From the NCBI GenBank assembly GCA_963556195.1, contig OY744519.1:103244000-103307999 (forward strand): 64,000 nucleotides of DNA. Direction: 5' to 3'. Position numbers and translations under genes: made by a program. Below, in pieces: positions 32,162 to 43,672 of the stretch. The notes beneath the pieces are model-generated. The model made no database searches. It had not been told where the DNA came from and saw only the letters and a list, made by a program, of their open reading frames with translations. The DNA is from Sepiola atlantica. Lineage: Eukaryota > Mollusca > Cephalopoda > Sepiida > Sepiolidae. Numbering within the stretch: position 1 is the stretch's first letter; each line of letters opens with the position of its first letter.

Positions 32162-32770
32162 TTGATCATCCCCTGCCCAGACGTAACGGCTGCAACAGTA
32201 ATTAAAGGCCTCTGCTCTATTTTTGCCGTTTTTGGAGTGCCCGCATATATACATTCAGATCGTGGATCTGCTTTTATGTCGGACGAACTCAAGCAGTTTC
32301 TGCATGAACGAAGGGTAACTGTAAGTAGAAAAACTCCTCACAATCCTCAAGGAAACGGACAGTGCAAACGATACAATGGCATAATATGGAAGACAGTGCA
32401 GTTGGTGGCCGTAAATCGCAATAGTCCGATCTCCGATTGGGAAAGTCTCATCCCCATGGCCTTATACGCTATTAGGACTCTATTATGTACAGCGACAAAC
32501 GCTACTCCACATGAGAGATTCTTCTCGTTCCCACAACGAAGCTCAGCAGGTACATCACTTCCCTCGTGGCTTGCACAACCTGGTACAGTTTTACTAAAAC
32601 GGCATGTTCGTCACAGTAAACATGACCCATTTGTGAGCAAGGTAGAATTAATCGAAGCGACCCCTCAGTATGCACTGGTCAGAAATTCGGAAGTAAGGCA
32701 TTCTACTGTCTCTTTAAGGGATCTAGCCTCGGCAGAGAATGTATATGAACATAGAACTGCTTCAGATTGA
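32162..32770 (+). pseudogene. Gypsy integrase, catalytic core and C-terminus
   Basis: GLCSIFAVFGVPAYIHSDRG holds the second catalytic Asp; the third residue, Glu in the family pattern GNGQVERYNG, is Lys here (GNGQCKRYNG), so strand transfer should be lost. The first Asp lies in the deleted part or at its edge (PCPDVTAATV). Then come WESLIPMALYAIRTLLCTAT and TPHERFF, and a C-terminal stretch ending NVYEHRTASD. The frame is open for 202 codons. Confidence 0.88.
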
Positions 32771-33173
32771 TATACATCTCCGGTTCGTGGAACAAGTCCG
32801 ACCCACTTAGGTGATTGTGCACCATATACGTCAAGTCCAGAGTCCCAACAAAACGAATCTGAATATTCTAACAGAGTCCTGACGACAGATGGGTACCACG
32901 AAAGCAGCTTCACCCAATATCTGAGACAGATACTCAATCTTCAGACACCAAGCGACCAAAGCGCCGAAGAAAACAACAGCGTTTCAGAACAATATCTTTT
33001 AGCCCTAAGCCAGCCACACAAGACAGTCCCGAAACGTCGTCTGGTCCCGAGGAGCCTAGGTTAGAGATGGATGCCGGACACGAACAACCAAGACACCCTC
33101 AACAGAACCCGCAGGAGGCCAGGTTGATGAGATGATTTTGTTCCCTACGAATAAGAAGGTAGATGGGGAAGAA
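32771..33173 (+). other. Gypsy 3' untranslated region
   Basis: GC-richer than its surroundings, with no frame. It still reads like a degraded Gypsy C-terminus and ends in the purine tract before the 3' LTR. Confidence 0.6.
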
Positions 33174-33345
33174 TGTAGTATCAAAGGTAATTGATGTCCA
33201 TCTCACTCCTTTGATTAATGGTGGAATGTTTTACATTCGTGTAATATATTAAGAGTGAATATTGAATACTATTTGTGGCAGTAAGCAACGAATAGTTAAA
33301 TAAAACTTATCCGTAAGTTATTTTCGGCTTCCAGTTTTTATTACA
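33174..33345 (+). repeat. 3' LTR of Gypsy element
   Basis: 172 bp; 6 differences from the 5' LTR, five of them transitions. Confidence 0.92.
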
Positions 33346-33350
33346 ATAAT

Positions 33351-33960
33351 GAATGTCCTTAGGAGGTAAATGCCTAACCTCAAACATAATTTATAAATAT
33401 AATTTCATAGAGGGAAATAGAACTAGAACATACATAGGGGCCACAGTTTACAATTTTAAAACTAGGTATACAAATCACTTATCTTAATTTAAAATAAAAC
33501 CAAATAAAGGCTCTAACGATAACCCAACATCATTAGCTAAATATATTAGAGCACTAGAAAATAATAACAGACTATACAAAATGAAATAGTCTATTATTGG
33601 TACGGCAAATTAGTACTCCCCAAGTAAATCTTAAAAATGTACTCTTCATATCTTAGAATCTTATCATATAATAACATCTAAGGATAACTTAATTAACAAA
33701 AAAAAACATGAAGTCTTCCAAAACTGTATGCATCATTCAAAATTCGCACTTTCGAAATTTAGGCCTAATTAAAAATCCACACTATTATCTTAAAAGTATA
33801 CTCAATGTATTTAATTCATAATAATCTTTTTGGTAGAAATAGAAAGAATATAAGTACTTCACATTATAACTAATACAGTAAAAAGTATATGAAATTCATA
33901 ATTGTTATGAAAAACTAAAACTAAAATGTAGGCTTAGGACTTCGGTCTGTAATGAATATA
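33351..33960 (+). pseudogene. Penelope-like GIY-YIG endonuclease
   Basis: Directly after the Gypsy element: CPLGGKCLTSNIIYKY, a Cys-containing linker typical before the nuclease, then TYIGATVYNFKTRYTNHLS (33438-33494), the GIY-YIG core with Tyr, Gly and the conserved Arg. Further on, in other frames, come SIIG and CILESYH-like wording as in the copy at 41230. Stops (e.g. after HLS) make it inactive. Confidence 0.75.
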
Positions 33961-34525
33961 TAGCCCATAGGTTAAAGATTATAATGTTAATTTTGTGCGG
34001 TTGTATATTTGTTATGTACTGGAGTTTTGAGGTATTTATCAAATTAATATTATAATATTTAATTCCTTAATTAAATATTTTTTTACATTAAAAAATAGAT
34101 TAAATAGATTAGAATTAAATTTAATAAGGTGAAAATAAGAATGATCTAATGAGAAGTATCTCTCTTGGTTTTCAATAGCCGTATTTTTTACCATTCCTAA
34201 ATATTAAATTTCTTTTATATTCTGTTTTTTTTTTGTTCATTTTCCTTTGTCCTTTCTACACTTTTCTTATTTTTTCTTCTCTATTTTTTCCCTTTTTAAA
34301 TTGTTATTTTATTCTATTTTTGTGATTTGCTTTAGCAAGATATGTTCAAGGACAAATATACGTATTTGGACTAGCTTTGTTTAGATTAGAAATGACGTCA
34401 CTTTCTGAATATAAACACAAATTTGTTTCGTAACTGATCTACCTATAGAAACGTTTAAAAATGTATATTATGTTTTTTCTCTTATTTTTTTTTGTTACTG
34501 TTCTGGCCTTTTCTTCTGAAAATCC

Positions 34526-34640
34526 AAGATATGTCTGCATACCTTGTTTGTCTGGGCAATGACGAAACGGACCGTAAACAATTAAATCTCTTCACTGATA
34601 AATAAAGACATGGCCACTGGAATCTGAATTTCCATTGTTT
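34526..34640 (+). repeat. Penelope-type terminal repeat (right)
   Basis: Inverse partner of 26237-26352. GTCTG and CGGAC (here) or GTCTG and CAGAC (left copy) can pair around AATGACGAAA, so the pairing is kept despite a base change. A further shorter direct copy lies at 34893-34985 (GACGAAACGG, TTACTGGAATCTAACATA). Confidence 0.7.
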
Positions 34641-34972
34641 ATACATGCTCGAGAGTTAAAAATTAATATCTAATTAACTGAAACCTTGAAAGTTTGACTA
34701 CAAATAATATATGTATATACAAATATATATATACATATATATCCATGTATATATATAAATATAAATATATATGTATATATTTATTATTAATAGTCAGACT
34801 TTCAAGACTCAATAGATGTTAATTTAATTCTATTTTTTAACACCAGAGAATGTATAAATAAACATATAAAATATAACACTACATTATAGTTGTCCATGTG
34901 TCGACGAAACGGTCCATCAAGATCCAGATAAAAAAAAATGAATAAAGTCATGTTTACTGGAATCTAACATAC

Positions 34973-34979
<7 letters not shown>

Positions 34980-35058
<79 letters not shown>

Positions 35059-35170
35059 AGAGAGAGAGAGAGAATGAAAGAAGAGAAAAAAGTGTGAAAA
35101 TACAAAATCCATTACGTCTTAAATCAATTCATCAAATGTACAAGCAATCCAGTTTTAAGAGATTCGTTTA

Positions 35171-35264
<94 letters not shown>

Positions 35265-35393
35265 CTTCTTTGTAATATAGTAGGAAAAATCCCAGCAGAG
35301 TGCTCGATTAATTAAGAATTAAAGTTAAAATTTAAGAGCATAATATTTATTTATTTTGGTACAGAAATGTTGTACTAATTTTTCTGTACCAAA

Positions 35394-35456
<63 letters not shown>

Positions 35457-35796
35457 GGATAAATATTTTAAAATTCTTATCAACATCCACATATTGTTTT
35501 CTCCGTTACACGATTCGAAAACCAAGACCCAAGTCATAGTTTTAACTTCCGTCTGTCTAAACACCTAGAACTATGCAGCCAACCCAACAACCACGGTGGA
35601 AAGAAAGAGACAAGGTCTATTTATGTCTATGCAAGCGGACATATCTAGAAGACTGTCATAATCAGTGTTCAACGATTTGGTTGAACAGAACTTACCATTA
35701 CGCATCAAATTTAACATCCTAATTATAATTAGCTTAAATGGTTCGTCTTAATATTAAAGGGGCTATAAATAATATTATGATAAATATTTTTAAATT

Positions 35797-35861
<65 letters not shown>
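34980..35861. repeat. Cluster of four (TA)n tracts
   Basis: TA runs at 34980-35055 (then GA), 35173-35263, 35399-35450 and 35800-35861; the second is about 90 bases. Between them GTACAGAAATGTTGTACTAA and TTTTCTGTACC form a short inverted pair at 35355-35395. Confidence 0.9.
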
Positions 35862-35863
<2 letters not shown>

Positions 35864-36890
35864 CAGTTATTAAGAGGGTAACACCCCCATTTCACATTAT
35901 TATTACTCTATAGTCACCACTATATCTTAGTTAAAATGTTAATCTCCCTAAACAGATTCAATCTTGCCGACCTAATCCTTGCTCTTATCTCTAAACCAGT
36001 CTTAATCAGTATACCAATATTATTACTCCCATAAGCCTTCACTATACCTTAGTTGATAATGTTAAATCCCGAACACAAAATCATTCAAGAACCCTGCAGA
36101 GTTACTGCCCTTAGACCGATTGACAAGCTGCCAGGACCAGACCCGGGTTAAATCTTTATTTAAATTCCTTTTGGATTGATTTAAAATCCTTTAATCCAGG
36201 CCTTGAATTTGAATTTAATATGTGTTTTTTAACCTTTTTATTTTTCTCATAAGTATAATCCTTAAACCCAATTTCTCTCCTTAACATTCTCTAGAAGACA
36301 CATAATTAACCCTCAAAACAGTAACGGCCAAATATACGCTACTTATAAACATTGACTCACAGGATTTGTATGGAAATATTTTTTATTTTTTTATATTTTT
36401 AAATCTTTTCCATTTTTACATCTCAACTGTTACATTTCAGCCTCCCCCCCACTCCTTTTTTTTCAAACCTTATTAAACCTCCCTAACACTAATTTTAAAC
36501 AAATATACATAACACTCTAAGCAAATAACGCATCCAAACGAGAGTGACACATGACTTCACATTTCTGAAACAGGTGACAACATAAGCTGAAGAGAGTCGG
36601 ACGGCTAAGTCCTTCTGAGCTTGAAACCGACATGTTTAATCACTCTTTGATCTCGGAACATTTGAACCTTGCCACTGGCTTTAAATGTATCTTAATTTCT
36701 GTAATGTATATGGTGATTTCCGTTGGCTTAATGGATTAGGGTGTAGGACCGTAATTCTCTTCTGAATCTACGAATTGCATTTGAGCCCGTCTTACTTTTC
36801 CTCAATAATAATAATCTAAATAAAAATTAATTAAAGATAATGTCTTTTTAAATCTATATAATTGAGTTACGTAATTAAATTAGATTGTAA
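35862..36890. other. Intron sequence with SINE-like traces
   Basis: TTGGCTTAATGGATTAGG (36723) and GCATTTGAGCCC (36777) resemble tRNA A and B boxes, but the spacing and flanks are too altered to call firmly. Confidence 0.35.
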
Positions 36891-36979
36891 TGGAATATGA
36901 CGGAACAGCTGGCAGCCATTCCAACATTTGGTTACCCGCTCTCTGATTATTCGAATGCACAGAAAGTTTTATTTCAAGA

Positions 36980-36997
36980 AAGAGAGAGAGACAGAAA

Positions 36998-37049
<52 letters not shown>
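36980..37049. repeat. (GA)n microsatellite
   Basis: GA-rich run; the open frame through it is a by-product. Confidence 0.85.
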
Positions 37050-37053
<4 letters not shown>

Positions 37054-37124
37054 CACACGTTTACGAGCCGCTCAAAAATGATATATTTAATTTGAAAACG
37101 TTTTGGGTTTGTTTTTTGGTACTC

Positions 37125-37735
37125 TTATAGCTGACGTGCCAGATTTCCATGACTTCGCGTCGGCAACGTTTGGACAGGTTGCGGAAGCGCCTGAGAGCTG
37201 GCAGGACAAGACGAAAACGAGTCTGAAACTGCCAAGCGCTTAATGGAAGACTTTCAAAGAAAAAATACATAGATAAAAAGAAAAAAAAACGAACAAACCG
37301 TAGCTGAAGAACTGTAAATAAATATATTTTTATTTTTTTTTTTTGGGGGGGGGGGCCAAACGAACCATTGTCAATCAAATGTGTAGATGTAAATTTTTTG
37401 ATTTGTTTGTGAAAATCATGTTTTTTTTTGGGGGGGGGGGAAGGGGTAAAATTTTGTCAATGATTTTTAACATAAAACAAAGAAAGAAATAAAAATGTTA
37501 TGCTTTTGAATTATTCTTTCCAGAGATTCAACGACCTGACACAGCTGATAATAATTCATTTTTGTTGCAATAGAATGCGATCATTGTTTTCTTCCAAATA
37601 TTGTCGGCTGCTTGCTATAGCCTGTTTGACGAATTAATGCTGCAACATGATTGGTTAATACTTTGTCAGCTCTCGATCGTTGCCGACGCAAAATCACGGA
37701 AATCTAGCGCATCAGCTATAAGAGTACCCTTTTTT
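37125..37735. repeat. Inverted repeat pair
   Basis: CTCTTATAGCTGACGTGCCAGATTTCCATGA (37121-37151) is mirrored by ATCACGGAAATCTAGCGCATCAGCTATAAGAG (37692-37723). Inner parts also match (CGTCGGCAACG against CGATCGTTGCCGACG). G runs of 9-10 bases lie at 37345 and 37431. It may be a MITE of about 600 bp. Confidence 0.65.
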
Positions 37736-38149
37736 TTTTTTACATTTTAATAGAAATTATGTTTTAAAGCACAAATTTATTGAATCAAATTGTTTAATTT
37801 AAAAAATAATTGATTTAAAAATTACTATTTTTTGTAAAAAAACAAACAAACACACATTACTGAGCAATAAATTAACTAAATTTAGAATCGTGTTCACTGT
37901 ATTTTATTTTTTTAATTGTTGATTTTATTTTAGATACACCTTTTTTTTCGATTTGAAAAACTTTTACATCCTTACGTGAGTTAGGATTTTTTGTTTTACA
38001 TTTTACGCTGTAAATGGTCAATTTTGTTTAAAAACTATGTTTTTATTATTCCGTGTTTTATTTATTAAAATAAAGGATAGAGTGATTTTTTTTTGTAAAA
38101 AAAAACAAACAAACACATTTTATTGAGCATTTAAATAAAAGAACTAGCA

Positions 38150-38186
38150 AAAATATGCGACCGGAAGGAGCATATATTTGCTAGTA

Positions 38187-38242
<56 letters not shown>

Positions 38243-38700
38243 CATAATAAGGGGTGAGGAATAAATTAATATTAGTTATAGTAATAATAAAATAAAATAA
38301 AAGAATAAGGGTGAGATTATAGTAATGGTAATAATAATAATCATAGTGATAATAATAATAATGTGGACAATAATGATACTAAAGAGATAATGTGGAATAA
38401 GAATACAAATGAGAAGGTGATAAAACTAATAATAATAGTGGGAGCACTGTTAATAGTAATAATAATTATATTAATGATCCGCATTAATAATAATATTAAT
38501 TGTATTAATAACCACATTAATAAGGTATCGTAATTATAATTGCAATAAAAATAGAGCAATTTAATGTAATAATCATACCACCAACAAAATAATATATGAT
38601 ATGATAGCATATACTATGTGGATAACTATGTTATCTATTTTTAGTTGGTGGATAGATATGTTCTCTATTTTTATGTATAACAGGGGCCCTAGTGTAGCGT
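38150..38700 (+). repeat. (TAA)n-centred dispersed repeat, copy 1
   Basis: A TAA tract at 38187-38241, then GGGTGAGGAATAAA, AAGGGTGAGATTATAGT, CAAATGAGAAGGT and, at the end, GATAACTATGTTATCTATTT and GGGGCCCTA. The same series, in order, makes up 63420-64000. Confidence 0.75.
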
Positions 38701-39056
38701 GTTTTAGGTTTTTGAGGAAGTTATTAATTTTAGGAAATTATGTAGAGACATTAGAATGATGGGTTTGATTAGAGTTAATAGTTTTAAGTTTTTAATTTCA
38801 TTTTCTAATGGTAATATTGGTTTAAGAGGTTATATGTATATTACTCAGAAAGTGTAATCTATTGTGCCTACAATTAATTGAGGTTTATTGTCTTTTGTTT
38901 AGAAGTTACCTTTGTCACTAAATCTAATTATCTCAAGTTTTTCACTTAGGCATAGGAAACGGTGAATTACGAGAATCACAGGTACTAGTTTTTCTGATAG
39001 TGTTCCATTTAACTATTGGGCATTTTTTCCAAAAATGATCTGAGAAAAGGACCAGA

Positions 39057-39160
39057 TTTTCTTTTCCACCTTATGAGATTTCAGTTTCTAACAGCTGTTG
39101 ATCGATAATATCGACACACATGCTAGTGTTGCGGATAATGTACATGTCTGCACAAATAAA

Positions 39161-39229
<69 letters not shown>
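39057..39229 (+). repeat. Dispersed repeat (partner of 3222) plus (TA)n
   Basis: GATCGATAATATCGACACAC and GTACATGTCTGCACAAATAA match 3256-3315. The TA tract runs from 39167 to 39229. Confidence 0.7.
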
Positions 39230-39233
<4 letters not shown>

Positions 39234-39684
39234 AATAATACAGACAAATTATGTAAGCATATCTTCTGTTTGATCCTCTCTTCTGTCTATTGCCTCATGA
39301 GTGTTCTGATTACAGACTGAAAACTGGCTGATGAACTTGTCATAGTGATTGTGAACCCTAGTACTTTCGATCTGGAATCATCATCGGGAGTTTGGGTATC
39401 AAGTAAAAACAGTAAACTCTTGAATATTTGAATTGCCCAACACCTAAAAAGTAAATATTCCTGCTTTTCCTCAAAGTTTTCGTAGATAACACCACCATAT
39501 TAGAACACGATAATAACAAACTAAAATTACAAGTACTAAGTAATTTATATGAGTAATAAAAATCAATTAGTTTTAAGTTAAACTGGAGTGATCAGTTGGA
39601 GTGGGTGAGAACGTTTTAAATAGACAATAATAACCAATGGTTTTAAGCAGTGCTGGAACATAGAATATTCACAAAGAGAAAAGT

Positions 39685-39900
39685 GAGCCTTGGACAGGAT
39701 TCGAACCTGTATCTAAACATAGGAACCATTTTTAACCATCGTCTTGATTACTGAAAATCTGAGGTATGCTAAACAGCGAGGAGGGTGAGAGCTTAGGCAG
39801 GATTTCAACCTCCTCTAATTGTAAGATTTTCAGTAGTCAAGTGGTTAAAACGATTCTGGCTAAAGGCGGTCTCTATTCTAAGACACAGGTTCGAGAAGTA
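39685..39900. repeat. Two SINE-like copies in opposite directions
   Basis: The minus strand of 39685-39765 has GTAATCAAGACGATGGTT and CAGGTTCGAATCCTG (B box). The plus strand of 39825-39900 has CAGTAGTCAAGTGGTTAAAA (A box) and ACAGGTTCGAG. Both share the bait ATTTTCAGTA(A/G)TC. Confidence 0.6.
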
Positions 39901-40180
39901 AAAAAAAAAGAAAGAAGAAGGAAAAGAAATGGGAAAATATGGATGAAGTATAGTAAAAAAAGAAAAGTTACTTTAACTGGGATTGTAGTGGCGCAATATA
40001 TTGCATTGTTTCAGTGCGGTTTTTGTCATATATTGCACCACTGCGATCCCTGTTAAATTAACTTTTCTTTTTTTACTACACTTCATCCATATTTTTCCAT
40101 TTCTTTTCCTTATTCTTCTTCCTTTTTTTCTTCCCCCCACCCTTCCCCATTTTAACGTCTCCCACATGCGTTTTATTATT
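39900..40180. repeat. Inverted repeat, about 100-bp arms
   Basis: The left arm 39905-40015 (AGGAAAAGAAATGGGAAAATATGGATGAAGT..., AAAAGTTACTTTAACTGGGAT, GTAGTGGCGCAATATATTG) is the reverse complement of about 40025-40130 (ATATTGCACCACTGCGATCC, TTAAATTAACTTTTC, CTTCATCCATATTTTTCC). It adjoins the SINE pair. Confidence 0.75.
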
Positions 40181-40714
40181 CTTTTTTTTTCTCAAATAAA
40201 CGCGTGCCAATGACGTCTTTTAGTGCATTCTTCTTTTTCCTATGTTTTTACCGTTATCGAATAAATTTAAAATCTTCATTTTTTTCTGAAGACGTTCGTT
40301 GATCCGAATGAAGCAGGTAAAATCTCTCGTTTCTTGATGATTTTTTCCTGTATTTAAATTTGTTTTTTTTCCGTTTGTCTTTTTCACACATCTTGTCTTT
40401 CACGGCATTTCATTTTATGATATATCGCGCATGTTATTCTCATACATTATATATATATATATATATATATATAGTAATTAGACGCTATCTGGTTTTGTTT
40501 TTAAATTCCAGAAACAGTTTTTCATTGTAAACAACTGATAATCCCTTAAATAATGTTAAGACTAGCATAGATTCTTGGAAGCAAACTAATATAGTTACTG
40601 TAAAAAGTAAATTGATTTAGAAGAAAAGTAATTTTCCATCGAAGGACTTGGGACAAAAGTGTTTTTTTTTTCTTTTCTTTTTTTCCGTATAGTTTTAATG
40701 GTTGAAAAACCTCC

Positions 40715-40719
<5 letters not shown>

Positions 40720-40750
<31 letters not shown>
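40720..40750. repeat. (TA)n microsatellite
   Basis: About 30 bases, directly at the outer end of the inverted repeat that starts at 40751. Confidence 0.9.
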
Positions 40751-40753
<3 letters not shown>

Positions 40754-40970
40754 ATTTTATGAAGGCTTACCAAAGCATTCCTTTCAGGACACCAATGATC
40801 ACCATTAAAAATATTTTTTCTTACAAATATTATTTATTACAATTAAAAGTTTTTTCCTACACGTGTTTCACTACCAAACAGGTACTTGCTTGGCAGATCA
40901 TCAGGGAAATTAAATGTCTGGAATAAGGGTTTCAACTGCCGACAATACACAATGTGGCGTTGCACAACTG
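40751..40970 (+). repeat. Penelope-type terminal repeat, left arm of inverted pair
   Basis: It is the reverse complement of 43010-43222 at about 90% identity: AAGGCTTACCAAAGCATTCC, CACGTGTTTCACTACCAA and CAACTGCCGACAATACACAA all recur inverted. Confidence 0.85.
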
Positions 40971-41064
40971 TAACTGCAGAGCTTCTAACATCTGTCCACT
41001 GGGGTGGGGAACTGTAGAGTTTCAAGCATTGTCTACAAATGCGATGTGATAACAGAAAGTAGTA

Positions 41065-41410
41065 GGAGATCATATATCGGATCCACCGGGGGTGAGTTCA
41101 AAGATAGATTCAGAAATCACATGAGTTCATTCAGGGAGGCGAAAGGGAAGACATAGATAGGCCTAACACTTCTGTTGGCCGTTTTGTGAGAAACCTCATT
41201 GCTAGGCAAGACCCTTTCGAACTGAAATGGTCTATTTTGGGGAGGGCTAGCAAATATAAACCAAACAAAAGGAAGAGATGCAACCTATGTGTATTAGAGT
41301 CGTACCACATCATGACATCTAGAGATAATTTACTGAACGCTAGGCAGGAAATACTACAATGCTGTCTGCATAGAAACCGATACCTGTTATCAAGCCTAAA
41401 ACCTGGATAG
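41065..41410 (+). pseudogene. Penelope-like GIY-YIG endonuclease fragment
   Basis: YIGSTGGEFKDRFRNHMSSF (41074-41133) contains the GIY-YIG-family YIG and the catalytic Arg. A frameshift near 41145-41165 leads to SVGRFVRNLIARQDPFELKW, SILGRASKYKPNKRKRCNLC and LESYHIMTSRDNLLNARQE, the C-terminal half of the nuclease with its Glu-rich helix, ending at TAG 41408. Apart from the one shift it is well preserved. Confidence 0.8.
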
Positions 41411-41419
41411 GAGGGGAAT

Positions 41420-42700
41420 TGGGGGAAGTATAAACTTACAGCAGAGATAGGCAGGATGGGCCCTTCCTGAGGCAATCTGGGGCAATAATTAGTGTATAAT
41501 ATAGAGGCTAAGAGTTAGTAACACGTACTTATGCTAAGATATGACTTGATTCGATTATTAGCGGAGGCTCGAGACTTAGGTTGGGGTGATAAGATAGGAA
41601 TATTCTATCGGAATAAGGCCCATTGATAGTCAACTATAGTAAATACTTCTTCAGCAGAATAGGGGGGGGGGATTTTGTAACATATAAAAAGATAATGGAA
41701 TAATAAGTAATAAATCACAATTATTCTCAGAAATAGATATATTATACGAAATGCATTGGGAATTTCAAGTAATTTTAAGTGAAAAATAAGAAATAACAAC
41801 CTGGATGCTATCACTATTTAATTAAATTAGGTTAAATTAAATTAAATTAGTTTTTAATTAGATTAAATTAAATAAAACAATGGGTGGCAGGAATAGAGGA
41901 AAAAATAATTAAGGAAAAAATAATTTAAAAAACATGCATACCGACACGGACTTAATTTCTAAAAATAGAAACAATTGGATTTTTATAAAAGTATTTTGTA
42001 CAGGGTTTTTATATTCGTAATAACAAAGTCTCCCGTCATTTAACAAGTTAGAGTAATATTTCCCGTAAAGTGGCAAAAAATAACCCCGTCCATTAAAAAA
42101 AAAGTTTTTTTTTAAATAGAAAATAGATTTCTGATAACGATATTCCGTTGTAATATTTATTTAGGGAATATAGAATAATATTCTCCCCAGAGAGTTGCAA
42201 ACACACAGCCGTTAAGGAAATATTTTAAATTATTTAAAATAATAACTAGATTTTTGTAGAAAACTCTTTTATAATAACATTTTATTTTTGATATATGAAT
42301 AATTTTTAAAAAATAATTTCTGCGGGATAGGTTTTTTTCGCTTCGTTAAACAACAACACGAAAATAATCGGCAGTTAATTAAATGAAGGATATTTTCCCA
42401 AAATGTAAAATGACGCCCCAGACACTAGATAATTAATTTCTATAAAGAATAAATTTAATAATAGAACTTTTTAGAAACAGTATTTTGAATAAATAGTTTC
42501 TATCTACTAATTTAGATTTTTTCTTAAAATAAAGGAGAGTTTCTGCGAGATTGACGTTCAACACGTCGTGTGTTTATTTCGAAGGGGAACAAGTCAGCCC
42601 TTGAAATAACCGCTGGCATTCCGGACGAACATTTATGTTGCTTTTCCTTGTGATGAATTAGATTTAGAATTCCCATACTATCATTGGATTGGAATGGTAA
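41420..42700. other. AT-rich sequence within the second Penelope-like element
   Basis: No frame with recognisable motifs; TTAAATTAAATTAG tandem wording at 41820-41880. Confidence 0.4.
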
Positions 42701-43009
42701 CTTGTGAGCGGTATCTTGAATGGTTTATTTATTTATTTTTTGGGGGGTGGGAGGATTTTTTCATCATTGTGCCGCCCGACGTGAAAGTGTATTATCGCAC
42801 ATTGTTCCGGTTTTTTGGTTTTTTTTTTAATGCATTTGGGACCGATTATTTGCTTGTTGGCTTGGTGGCAGAAATAATGCACGAGCTACTTTTCTAAGAC
42901 AGTTTCTAGGACTTTCTTTTTTTATCGTTGTTCTTTCTTGTTTTTTAATTTTAACTTTTATTTTTATTTTTTTCCTCTTCTCTTCTTAAGTGACCTCAAC
43001 TATTGCAAC

Positions 43010-43222
43010 GCCACATTGTGTATTGTCGGCAGTTGAAACCCTTATTCCAGACATTTAATTTCCATGATGATCTGCCAAGCAAGTACCTGCTTGGTAGTGA
43101 AACACGTGTAAGAAAAAACATTTAATTGGAATAAATAATATTTGTAAGAAAAAATAACTTTAATGGTGATCATTGGTGTCCTGAAAGGAATGCTTTGGTA
43201 AGCCTTCATAAAATTGCATATA
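43010..43222 (-). repeat. Penelope-type terminal repeat, right arm of inverted pair
   Basis: Partner of 40751-40970; a (TA)n tract (43313-43382) follows after 90 bases. Confidence 0.85.
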
Positions 43223-43310
43223 AATGCTCTGTAATCGAGTATCATCGAGCTTGTTTTTATTGGAACAACCCCGGTCTTCACTGAATGATCTATTTTATAT
43301 GTGAAACATC

Positions 43311-43384
<74 letters not shown>

Positions 43385-43672
43385 CCGATTTCTCATATTA
43401 ATTCCGATTAAGTGCGCTCCACCTACGATTTGAACTCAACATCTCACTATTGGAGTTACTTCATTTTTGAACTCTTTTCCATGCTGCCTTCACGGAATAC
43501 TTTTCTTTTCCATCTAAATCTCCTTTCATTGGACACCTTATCAACGGACAATTACCAACTGGACAAACCCCATATCTTTTTTACACAAACTTTTTTTTCA
43601 ACTCTCCATTCCTAATATTTTTTCAAATGTTGAATTTTGGTTTGTCCACTGCCAACTTATCTATCTACATAA

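Larger units (their letters stand above)
29152..33345 (+). mobile_element. Ty3/Gypsy LTR retrotransposon, structurally complete ends, internally deleted
   Basis: Identical-length 172-bp LTRs (29152-29323 and 33174-33345) differ at 6 positions (about 96.5% identity). Both begin TGTAGTATC and end TTATTACA. A 5-bp target-site duplication ATAAT flanks it (29147-29151, 33346-33350). Inside are gag, a partial RT and a partial integrase. A purine-rich tract ATGGGGAAGAA (33162-33172) precedes the 3' LTR. No clear primer-binding site follows the 5' LTR. A solo LTR (30597-31838) is inserted within it. Confidence 0.92.
26237..34640 (+). mobile_element. Penelope-like retroelement with nested insertions
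   Basis: Pieces of one element, in order and on one strand, lie at 26360-27118, 28188-29151 and about 33351-33960: a reverse transcriptase followed by a GIY-YIG endonuclease, the layout that defines Penelope-like elements. It is interrupted by a solo LTR (27123-28183) and a Gypsy element (29152-33345). It is flanked by inverted 115-bp terminal repeats. Without insertions it would be about 3.1 kb. Confidence 0.75.
40751..43222 (+). mobile_element. Second Penelope-like element, 5'-truncated, between inverted repeats
   Basis: A GIY-YIG endonuclease fragment follows the left arm, then 1.6 kb of AT-rich sequence without a clear frame, then the right arm. The layout matches the first element (26237-34640). 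Confidence 0.65.
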
